Positions 8,110-15,165 of a stretch of DNA of 46,686 nucleotides are shown here, in pieces. The DNA is from Rhodanobacter fulvus Jip2. Its GTDB lineage: Bacteria; Pseudomonadota; Gammaproteobacteria; Xanthomonadales; Rhodanobacteraceae. Location: NCBI RefSeq assembly GCF_000264315.1, contig NZ_AJXU01000005.1, forward strand, positions 1-46,686, read 5' to 3'. Position numbers and translations under genes: made by a program. Under the pieces are notes generated by a model. The model did not search any database, was not told the DNA's origin, and saw only the letters and a program-made list of their open reading frames with translations. Position 1 is the stretch's first letter, and every line of letters starts with the position of its first letter.

Positions 8110-8146
8110 CCGTCGCTTCGTGTGTCCACCGAATCCGACGACGACG

Positions 8147-10315
8147 ATGACTCTTTCCCGCACTCCCCTCCTGCTCGCCCTGCTGGCTTCCCTTGGCGTG
8201 GCGCACGCCGCCGACATCCAGAACGCGCAACCGCGCACCACCGATCTCTCGACCATCGACGTTAAGGCCGCGGCTGAACGCGACGCCGCGCCGGGCACCG
8301 GTCTGGACAGTTATGGCAACGCATCGCTGCACGACACGCCCGCCTCGGTCACCGTGGTCAGTCGCCAGCAGATCGACGACCGGCAGATCCGCACGCTGAG
8401 CGAACTGGCCCGCGAGGATGCTTCGCTGGGCGACAACTACGCGCCGGTCGGCTACTACCAGGACATCGCCATCCGCGGTTATCCGCTGGACCTGGCCACC
8501 GGTTTGCGCCTCAACAATCTCACCATCGCCGGCGAGCAGCCGGTGGCGCTGGAAGACAAGCAACAGGTGCAGATCCTGAAAGGCCTGGCCGGACTGGAAG
8601 CGGGCGTGATGGAGCCGGGCGGCGTGGTGAACTACGTCAGCAAGCGGCCGGACAATGTCCGCAACGTCACGCTGGGTGTTGACTCGCACGGCTCGCGTTA
8701 CGGCGCGCTGGACGTGGGCGGCTGGCTGACGCCGGCCTTTGGAGTGCGCCTCAACGCGGCCTACGAAGACACCCATTCCTACGTGCAGCATGCCGATGGC
8801 CGGCGCAATTTCTACGCGGCGGCCATCGACTGGAACATCTCGCCCAAGGCCACGCTGCAGCTGGATGGCAACTACCAGACCAGCGCGCAGCGTTCCGTGT
8901 CCGGCTATCAATTGCTGGGCGGCAGCACCATCCCCGCCCACGCCAGCACCACGCGCATGCTGGGTTTCCAGCCGTGGCAGAAGCCGGTGGACATCCACGC
9001 CGCCAACAGCAGCGCGCGCTTCGCCTATGCGTTCAATGAGGACTGGCGCCTACGCCTTTCCGCCGGCCACAGCCGCAGCGTGATCGATGACAACGTGGCG
9101 TTTGCCTACGGTTGTTTCTACGCGGCCGATTGCGCCAGCGGCGCCACGCCGGGCAATTATTTCGCGTCGAACGGCGACTACGACATCTATGACTATCGCA
9201 GCCCCGACGACACCCGCGTGGACAACGAGGCGCGCGCGGTGCTGGAAGGCCGCTTCGACACCGGCGCGCTGAGCCACCAGATCAGCGTGGGCGCCAGCGC
9301 GTTCCAGCGCAGCATCGACCGCCGCCAGGACGTCTATGACTACGTGGGCACCGCGAACATCGCCGATGTGGACCCGCCGGTGTTCGCGCCCTCGCCCAAC
9401 CAACCCGGCGCCTCGGCGCGACGGTTGACCAGTTGGCAACACTCGCTGTTCGCGCTGGACCGCATCCACCTGGGCGAGCACTGGCAGGTGATTGCCGGCG
9501 AGCGCTTCGTGCGCCTGCATGATCGCGCCTATGACAGCGACGGCGTGCCCGAGCGCAACACCCGCCTCAGCAAGGCGCTGCCGCAGGCGGCCGTGCTGTG
9601 GCAGCCGAGCGATCCGCTGACCGCGTACCTCAGCTACAGCGAAGGCCTTTCGCTGGGACAGGAGGCGCCGTACTGGACCAGCAACGACGGCAGCACGCTG
9701 GCGCCGCGGCTGTCGCGGCAGGTCGAGGCCGGGGTGAAATATCAGGTGAGCGAGGCGCTGAATCTCACCAGCGCGATCTACCGCATCCGCCAGCCGTATC
9801 AATTCGCCCGGCCGGATGACACCGAGGCTGGCTTTACCTTCGTGCAGCAGGGTGAAGAGGTGCACACCGGGCTGGAACTGGGCGCCAACGGCAAACTGGG
9901 AACCAACCTCAACCTCACCGCCAGCGCCAGCTTCATCCGCGCCCGTGCCGAAAACACCGGCGCCGCCGCCTATGAAGGCCATCAGGTGGTGAACGTGCCG
10001 CGCCTGCGCACGGCCATCCACGCCGATTACCGTTTGCCGTTCGCGCCCGCGCTGAGCGTGCTGGGCGGCTGGCGTTACGCGTCGTCCAACGTCGCTACAC
10101 CGGACGGCCGTGAGCGCGTGCCCGCCTATCACGTATTCGACCTTGGCCTGCGTTACACCACGCAATGGCGCAGCCACTCGCTGGTCGCGCGGCTGGCCGT
10201 GGACAACGTTTTCAACCGGTTCTACTGGCGCGACACCGGCAGTTCCGGCGGTGACAGTTACCTGTTCCCCGGTGCGCTACGGTTGACGCGGCTGTCGGTG
10301 ACGGTCGGCTTCTGA
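8147..10315 (+). CDS. TonB-dependent outer-membrane receptor, probable thiamin receptor
   Basis: A 722-residue outer-membrane active transporter powered by TonB-ExbBD. The signal peptide 'MTLSRTPLLLALLASLGVAHA' ends in an AHA cleavage site. A plug domain follows ('DTPASVTVVSRQQIDDRQIR', 'IAIRGYPL', 'LKGLAGLEAGVMEPGGVVNY'), then a 22-strand barrel ending in the aromatic terminus '...LSVTVGF'. The plug resembles siderophore receptors, but the TPP riboswitch directly upstream makes thiamin or a derivative the likely ligand, as for the OMR1 receptors known from comparative genomics. The frame is open back through the riboswitch; the ATG at 8147 was chosen for the signal peptide. It lacks a clear ribosome site, and an ATG at 8093 in the hairpin loop is the alternative. 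Its stop overlaps the pnuT start by one base. Confidence 0.88.
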   Translation: MTLSRTPLLLALLASLGVAHAADIQNAQPRTTDLSTIDVKAAAERDAAPGTGLDSYGNASLHDTPASVTVVSRQQIDDRQIRTLSELAREDASLGDNYAPVGYYQDIAIRGYPLDLATGLRLNNLTIAGEQPVALEDKQQVQILKGLAGLEAGVMEPGGVVNYVSKRPDNVRNVTLGVDSHGSRYGALDVGGWLTPAFGVRLNAAYEDTHSYVQHADGRRNFYAAAIDWNISPKATLQLDGNYQTSAQRSVSGYQLLGGSTIPAHASTTRMLGFQPWQKPVDIHAANSSARFAYAFNEDWRLRLSAGHSRSVIDDNVAFAYGCFYAADCASGATPGNYFASNGDYDIYDYRSPDDTRVDNEARAVLEGRFDTGALSHQISVGASAFQRSIDRRQDVYDYVGTANIADVDPPVFAPSPNQPGASARRLTSWQHSLFALDRIHLGEHWQVIAGERFVRLHDRAYDSDGVPERNTRLSKALPQAAVLWQPSDPLTAYLSYSEGLSLGQEAPYWTSNDGSTLAPRLSRQVEAGVKYQVSEALNLTSAIYRIRQPYQFARPDDTEAGFTFVQQGEEVHTGLELGANGKLGTNLNLTASASFIRARAENTGAAAYEGHQVVNVPRLRTAIHADYRLPFAPALSVLGGWRYASSNVATPDGRERVPAYHVFDLGLRYTTQWRSHSLVARLAVDNVFNRFYWRDTGSSGGDSYLFPGALRLTRLSVTVGF

Positions 10316-10884
10316 TGAGCGGGATTGAGCTCATCGGCGCACTGGTAAGCGCCCTCGCCGTGTGGCTCACGGCGCGGCGGCGCCCCTGGTGCTGGCCGAT
10401 CGGTCTGGTGTCGGTGCTGATCTATGCGTGGATCTTCGTCGACGCGAAGCTGTACTCCGACGCCCTGCTGCAGGGCGCATTCGCGGTGATGATCGTCTAC
10501 GGCTGGGTGCGCTGGATGCAGCACCTGGACGATCAGGGCCGGGTGCAACTGGCGCCGCTGCCGTTCCGGCATGCGCTGCAACACGTCGGCGTCGGCGCGC
10601 TGGGCGCGCTGGCGCTGGGTTTCGCCATGCACCGCTGGACGGACGCCGCGCTGCCCTGGCTCGACGCGGCGCTGACCGCTTTCAGCCTGGTCGCCCAATG
10701 GTGGCAAGGCCGCCGACACATCGCCGCGTGGTGGCTGTGGATCACGGTCGATGTGTTGTACGTGGGCGAGTACGTATACAAATCGCTGCTGATCACGGCG
10801 GTGCTGTATGCGGCCTTCATTGTGCTGGCGGTGATCGGTCTGCGTGCGTGGCGTCGTTCGGCGGGCGAGGCGGTGCCGGCCTAG
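10315..10884 (+). CDS. pnuT: PnuC-family vitamin transporter, probably thiamin (PnuT)
   Basis: A 189-residue inner-membrane protein with about seven helices, the size and plan of PnuC transporters, which work by facilitated diffusion and metabolic trapping. Visible family features are 'RRRPWCWPIGLVSVLIYAW' near residues 21-39, the Trp-rich 'MIVYGWVRWMQ', and 'IAAWWLWITVDVLYVGEYVY' near 136-155. Classical PnuC imports nicotinamide riboside, but homologues under TPP riboswitches (PnuT) import thiamin. Its start overlaps the TonB receptor stop (TGATG), so the two share one riboswitch-controlled message. Thiamin entering here would need a kinase or pyrophosphokinase for trapping; none is certain in this window. 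Confidence 0.85.
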   Translation: MSGIELIGALVSALAVWLTARRRPWCWPIGLVSVLIYAWIFVDAKLYSDALLQGAFAVMIVYGWVRWMQHLDDQGRVQLAPLPFRHALQHVGVGALGALALGFAMHRWTDAALPWLDAALTAFSLVAQWWQGRRHIAAWWLWITVDVLYVGEYVYKSLLITAVLYAAFIVLAVIGLRAWRRSAGEAVPA

Positions 10885-10967
10885 CTCACGGCGCCATCGC
10901 GACCGGATTGCATCGGTTCAGGCTGGCAACTTTTTCCTGACGCGTTTCGGTGCAGAATGCCGGAGCT

Positions 10968-11609
10968 ATGAACACCTCGACCCTTGCCCGGTTTTCGCCC
11001 TGTCTGGCCCTGCTGTTGTGGGTGGCGGCGTCATCGCCGGCGCTGGCGCAGAACATCTACAAATGCAGCCATGGCGGGCAGGTCGAATACACCGACAAGC
11101 CCTGCCCCGGCAGCGGCGAGCTGGTGCATCGCGCGGACGACACCGAAATCATCGACCGCTACCTGCGACTGGGCCAGCTCGACGCGGCGAAAAGCTATGC
11201 CGACGCACGCCAGTTGCAGGCGCTCTACCAGCAGCGTCTGGAAGCGCATGTGCAATCGGAAAACGAGCGGGCCCAGCGCCAGGCCGACGAGGCTGCCGCC
11301 ACTGCGCAACAGCGCGAACAACAGGCGCAGCAGCAAGCACTGATCGACGCGGAAGCCAACCGCCAGCACCTGTTGATCGAGAACGAAACGCTGCGCCAGC
11401 AGAACGCCCAGTACCAGGATGAACTGACCCAGCCGCCCGGCATCTATGCCTCTCCGTATTGGGGCACCTCACCGCGCTGGCCGCGCCGCCATGACGAGCA
11501 TCGTGATCGCGACCACGATCGGGACCACGACGGGCGCCGTCCCATGGGGCCAAGGCCGCCGGCATTCCATCCCTGCGAAACCCTGGCCGGCGGGCGGCTG
11601 CGCTGCTGA
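10968..11609 (+). CDS. Exported DUF4124-like coiled-coil protein
   Basis: A 213-residue exported protein of unknown function. The signal peptide is 'MNTSTLARFSPCLALLLWVA' and onwards to an ALA-Q site. A short Cys-containing module follows, 'NIYKCSHGGQVEYTDKPCPG', matching the DUF4124 pattern (Y-K-C...G-x-x-x-Y-T-D-x-P-C) common in Xanthomonadales periplasmic proteins. Residues about 75-150 are Gln/Glu/Ala-rich and should form a coiled coil. The tail is an Arg/Asp/His run with repeated HDRD units, then a Pro-rich end and a final Cys. The ATG at 10968 is used; a GTG at 10950 would add six residues before the signal. Convergent with the RpiR regulator. Confidence 0.75.
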   Translation: MNTSTLARFSPCLALLLWVAASSPALAQNIYKCSHGGQVEYTDKPCPGSGELVHRADDTEIIDRYLRLGQLDAAKSYADARQLQALYQQRLEAHVQSENERAQRQADEAAATAQQREQQAQQQALIDAEANRQHLLIENETLRQQNAQYQDELTQPPGIYASPYWGTSPRWPRRHDEHRDRDHDRDHDGRRPMGPRPPAFHPCETLAGGRLRC

Positions 11610-11625
11610 GCGTTACCTCGGCTTT

Positions 11626-11722
11626 CCTGTGGGAGCGGCTTCAGCCGCGATGCTTTTAACGGGAATCGGGAATCGGGAATCGGGAATCGCAAAAGCATCG
11701 CGGCTGAAGCCGCTCCCACAGG
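11626..11722. repeat. REP-like palindrome, family A, copy 4, 32-bp perfect arms
   Basis: The left arm, 11626-11657 (CCTGTGGGAGCGGCTTCAGC onwards), and the right arm, 11691-11722, are exact reverse complements over 32 bases. The 33-base loop is four tandem copies of the heptamer GGGAATC with short ends. It sits between two convergent genes and would serve as a bidirectional terminator in RNA form. Confidence 0.92.
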
Positions 11723-11743
11723 TATTTCCCCACCATGGAAGTC

Positions 11744-12661
11744 CTACGACGGATCGGGCTTCTTCCTCCGCCGTGTGGCGGGCTTGGTCGGGACAGGCGG
11801 CTTGGTGTCGGCGCGTGTCGCCAGCGACGGGCCCACATAGCCGACGAACTTCTGCCGCAGTTGGGTGATGTCGCCGATGCGGCCCAGCACGTCACCCATC
11901 TCGCGCGTCATCGCGCTGATCAACAGGCTGAACAATGCGGTGAACGTGCCCAGGCTGTGCCACGCGCGTTCAGCGCGCAGCGGCACCATCAGCACGTTCG
12001 GGGTCAGCTGGCGCGCCCAGTAGCACTGCGTGTCGGTGATGATCACCAGCGGAATGCCGCGGGCCGCCACCTCGTCGGCCAGCAGCCGGAAGTGGCGCGA
12101 ATAGCGCCGCACATCGATCAGCACCACGCAGCTTTGCGGCGTGGAATCCAGCAGCAGCTCGGTGTACGCGCCATCCGCGCCGGAGTCGAAGGTGACCCGC
12201 GGCCGCACGTGTTCCAGCAGGCTGGCGAAACCCAGGCCCAGAAAGCGCCCATGCTGGAAGCTGGCGATCGACACCTTGTCTGCCTCGATCAGCATCCTGA
12301 CGATGGCTCGCCACTCCTCGGTGCGCGCCAACGCGTGCACGTCGGTGAGGCCGCGGATTTCCGCCTGCAGATTCTCGCTGACGAAATCCGCATCGCTCGA
12401 TGGCGGCGGCACCTTGTACAGCTTCAGCCAGGGCGCATCGCCGCGCAGCTCCTCCTTCAGCTCGCCCAGCCCCGCATAGCCGAGATTGCGCAGGAAGCGT
12501 CCCACGGTCATGGCGCTCACGCCCACCCGCTTGCCCAGCGATGCGGCCGTCTCGAACGGAATGCCGCTGAGGTTGTTGAGCAGGTGGCTGGCGATCTTCT
12601 GCTCGGACGCAGTGAAGCTGTCCCAGCGGCTTTTCAGTTTCTTTTGCAGGTCTTTGGTCAT
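11744..12661 (-). CDS. RpiR/MurR-family transcriptional regulator with SIS domain
   Basis: A 305-residue regulator. The N-terminal HTH_6 domain (about 1-80) includes 'SFTASEQKIASHLLNN' and 'ETAASLGKRVGVSAMTVGRF', the helix-turn-helix characteristic of the family. A SIS domain (about 105-260) follows; these normally sense phosphosugars. Here the usual Gly/Ser-rich binding segments are replaced by 'SIASFQHGRFLGLGFA' and 'VVLIDVRRYSRHFR', so the ligand may be different. The tail is Lys/Arg/Pro-rich. The start at 12661 is 10 bases after the POT transporter stop, so it is the last gene of the peptide operon and likely regulates it by binding the palindromes at 19596-19630. Confidence 0.88.
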   Translation of the reverse strand: MTKDLQKKLKSRWDSFTASEQKIASHLLNNLSGIPFETAASLGKRVGVSAMTVGRFLRNLGYAGLGELKEELRGDAPWLKLYKVPPPSSDADFVSENLQAEIRGLTDVHALARTEEWRAIVRMLIEADKVSIASFQHGRFLGLGFASLLEHVRPRVTFDSGADGAYTELLLDSTPQSCVVLIDVRRYSRHFRLLADEVAARGIPLVIITDTQCYWARQLTPNVLMVPLRAERAWHSLGTFTALFSLLISAMTREMGDVLGRIGDITQLRQKFVGYVGPSLATRADTKPPVPTKPATRRRKKPDPS

Positions 12662-12671
12662 CGCTTTTCGC

Positions 12672-13982
12672 TCATCGCGCCAGCACCACGGCCGCGGATG
12701 CATGGATTTCCACGTCGCCGATGCGGCGGCCCAGCATATACAGAAGTGATGCCGACAGCCCTGCCACCGCGGCGATCAGGGTAAAGAACCACGGGTGGCT
12801 GAGCTGGCTCCACAAAGTGCCCAGCGCGCCGGCCAGCAGGTTGCCGAAAAAGCCGGCGAAGAACCACGTGGCGATACTGGTGGCGCGAAAACCTTCCGGC
12901 GCCATGCGACCGAACAGCCCCAGCCCCACCGGCAGGATGTACAGCTCGCCCGTGGTCAGCAGCACGAAAAATGCGACCAGCCACAGCCAGCTGGCCCGCG
13001 TGCCATGCGCCTCGCACCAGGCCTCCACCGCGGCCAGCATCAGGAACGAGCAGCCCACCACGAAAGCGCCGAATGCCATCTTGGCCAGCCAGGGCGTTTC
13101 CACGCCGCGTCGTGCCAGGCGTGCCCAGCGCGCCACCAACAGCGGCGTAAAGGCGAACACCACCAGCGAGTTGATCGCCTGGAACCAGGTCATCGGAATG
13201 ACCCAGTTGCCCAACTGGCGGTCGACGCCCTGATCGGCCCACAGCGCGATGGTGTTGCCGGTCTGCTCGTAGGCGCCGCGAAACACCACCACGATGGCGG
13301 CGATGCCGATCAGCAGCATGAAGCGATCGATCACCGCGCGATCCACCGGCGGCCGGGTGGCCACGCGCTCGCGGCGCGGGGGTTCGGGCGGCAGGTAGCG
13401 GCGACCGGCAAGATAGATCGCCACCGACAGCAGCATGCCCAGGCCGGCGGCGGCAAAGCCCCAATGCCAGCCATACCATTCGCCCAGCGAGCCGCACACC
13501 AGCGGCGCCATGAAGCCGCCCAGGTTGATGCCCACGTAATAGATGTTGTACGCGGTCTTGCTGCGCGGATCGCCGTCGCGATAGAGGCCTTCGATCTGGC
13601 TGGCCAGGCTGGGCAGGAACAGGCCGTTGCCCAGGGCGATGGTGGCCAGCGCCGGGTAGAACAGCGGCTCGGACGCCATCATGAAGTGACCCAGCGCCAT
13701 GGTGATTCCGCCGATCACCACCGCGTTGCGTCGGCCCAGCCAGCGGTCGGCGATCATGCCGCCGAACACCGGGGTGAAATACACGAACGCCGCATACGCG
13801 CCGTACACCAGCGAGGCGTATTCCTGGTCCATGTCCAGATGCTTGGTCATGTAATAGACCAGCAACGCCCGCATGCCGAAGAAGGAGAACATCTCCCACA
13901 TTTCGGTGAGAAACAGCACGCTCAGGCCGCGCGGATGGCCGAACCAGTTGCGCTCGGTGGATGGCGTCAGGTTATGGGGCAC
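12672..13982 (-). CDS. POT-family proton-coupled oligopeptide transporter
   Basis: A 436-residue inner-membrane carrier of the PTR2/POT branch of the major facilitator superfamily, with about 12-14 helices. The proton-coupling ExxER[FY] motif of helix 1 appears as 'TEMWEMFSFFGMR' (Glu27, Glu30; Met replaces the usual Arg). 'TPVFGGMIADRWLGRR' is the family's second signature. 'YNIYYVGINLGGFMAPL' and 'FFGNLLAGALGTLW' are further POT hallmarks. Members import di- and tripeptides with protons. Inside this operon it would bring in dipeptides released in the periplasm for the epimerase. The loss of the Arg from ExxER is worth noting because that residue contributes to coupling. A family B repeat separates it from the epimerase gene. 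Confidence 0.87.
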   Translation of the reverse strand: MPHNLTPSTERNWFGHPRGLSVLFLTEMWEMFSFFGMRALLVYYMTKHLDMDQEYASLVYGAYAAFVYFTPVFGGMIADRWLGRRNAVVIGGITMALGHFMMASEPLFYPALATIALGNGLFLPSLASQIEGLYRDGDPRSKTAYNIYYVGINLGGFMAPLVCGSLGEWYGWHWGFAAAGLGMLLSVAIYLAGRRYLPPEPPRRERVATRPPVDRAVIDRFMLLIGIAAIVVVFRGAYEQTGNTIALWADQGVDRQLGNWVIPMTWFQAINSLVVFAFTPLLVARWARLARRGVETPWLAKMAFGAFVVGCSFLMLAAVEAWCEAHGTRASWLWLVAFFVLLTTGELYILPVGLGLFGRMAPEGFRATSIATWFFAGFFGNLLAGALGTLWSQLSHPWFFTLIAAVAGLSASLLYMLGRRIGDVEIHASAAVVLAR

Positions 13983-14006
13983 GGATCACTCCATTCACTC
14001 GTGGAT

Positions 14007-14095
14007 TGTAGGAGCGCACCCTGTGCGCGAATGCTCTTCCGATTCCCGATTCCCGATTCCCGCAAGAGCATTCGCGCACAGGGTGCGCTCCTACA
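14007..14095. repeat. REP-like palindrome, family B, 32-bp perfect arms
   Basis: The left arm, 14007-14038 (TGTAGGAGCGCACCCTGTGC onwards), and the right arm, 14064-14095, are exact reverse complements. The loop contains three copies of GATTCCC, the reverse complement of the heptamer found in the loop of the family A copy at 11626. The right arm supplies the TAG stop of the epimerase gene. It sits inside the peptide operon, between the epimerase and POT genes. Confidence 0.92.
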
Positions 14096-15110
14096 GTGTG
14101 AGCGGTCCGCCCCAGACTGCTTCGGGACACCACACGCTGCCGTCCTCGTACGTCACCGATGGGGTGTAATCGTCGATCAGGCTGATCGGGCCGTCCAGGT
14201 CCACCACGTCGCACAACTGGCCCACCACGAACGCCGGGGCCATCGCCAGCGACGAGCCGCCCATGTTGCCCACCATCAGGTCGAAGCCCAGCTTGCGCGC
14301 CCTGGCGGCAATCACCAGCGCCTCGGTGAGGCCGCCGCATTTGTCCAGCTTGATGTTGATGACGTCGACACGGCCCACCATTTTTTCCAGGTCGCTGCGA
14401 TCCTGCACGCTTTCGTCGGCGGCAATGCGGATCGGTCGATCGAGGCCATCCAGCCACGCCTCGTTGCCGACCGGGAACGGCTGTTCGACCACGTCCACCC
14501 GCGCCTCGGCCAACGTGGGCAGCAGGCGCGCGAAGGACTCGCGGGTGAAACCCTGGTTCGCGTCGACCATCAGCCACACGTCCGGCCGCGCCTCGCGCAC
14601 GGCGAGCACGCGCTCGGCGCTGCGGCCGTCGTCGGTGAGTTTCAGCTTGATCGCGCGGGCGGCGACATAGGCCTTGGCACCTGCGGCCATCGCTGCCGGC
14701 TCTTCCGCGCCCAGCGTGTAGGTGGTGCGCAGCGGTCTGGGTGCATCCAGCCCGGCCAGTTGCCACACGGGCTTGCCGCTGCGTTTGGCTTCGAGATCCC
14801 ACAGGGCGCAATCGAGCGCGTTGCGCGCGCCGCCGGCGGGCAGCAGTTGCTGCAGCATCTGGCGATCGATGCCCGCCTCGATCTGCGCACGCATCGCCTC
14901 GATCTGCACCTGCATGGTGGCCGGCGTGTCGTGGCGGTAATAGACGCCCTGCGCTTCGCCGCGGCCGGTGCGGCCCTGCTCGTCAGTGAGCTCCACGATC
15001 AGCGCATCGAACGCGGTGAAGGTGTAGCCGGTGATGTGGAATGGCGCCTTGATCGCCCAGCTCTTTTGCGTGGCCTGCAGGCGCAACCGCCCGCACTCAT
15101 GAACGTTCAT
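14091..15110 (-). CDS. Dipeptide epimerase (L-Ala-D/L-Glu epimerase type, enolase superfamily)
   Basis: A 339-residue cytosolic enzyme with the capping domain and (beta/alpha)7-beta barrel of the muconate-lactonizing subgroup. The catalytic residues expected for dipeptide epimerases are visible: 'AIKLKL' (Lys155, Lys157), metal ligands Asp183 in 'VDANQGF', Glu209 in 'VVEQPF' and Asp232 in 'AADESV', and the second base in 'NIKLDKCGG'. Such enzymes epimerise L-Ala-D-Glu from peptidoglycan, or other dipeptides, so peptidases can use them. The ATG at 15110 fits the domain start; an upstream ATG at 15155 would add 15 basic residues. Its TAG stop is the end of the family B repeat, suggesting that the insertion reset the C-terminus. 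Confidence 0.9.
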   Translation of the reverse strand: MNVHECGRLRLQATQKSWAIKAPFHITGYTFTAFDALIVELTDEQGRTGRGEAQGVYYRHDTPATMQVQIEAMRAQIEAGIDRQMLQQLLPAGGARNALDCALWDLEAKRSGKPVWQLAGLDAPRPLRTTYTLGAEEPAAMAAGAKAYVAARAIKLKLTDDGRSAERVLAVREARPDVWLMVDANQGFTRESFARLLPTLAEARVDVVEQPFPVGNEAWLDGLDRPIRIAADESVQDRSDLEKMVGRVDVINIKLDKCGGLTEALVIAARARKLGFDLMVGNMGGSSLAMAPAFVVGQLCDVVDLDGPISLIDDYTPSVTYEDGSVWCPEAVWGGPLTL

Positions 15111-15165
15111 GCGTGTATTCCCGGATAAAGCGCGGCGGCGAGGCTTCGCCGCCACGCGGGTGAAG

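Noticed and set aside
12795..15128. A 777-codon open frame on the plus strand
   Set aside because: It runs antisense through the POT, repeat and epimerase region and its translation is a His/Gln/Arg/Ala-rich string without motifs, the usual shadow of GC-rich genes.
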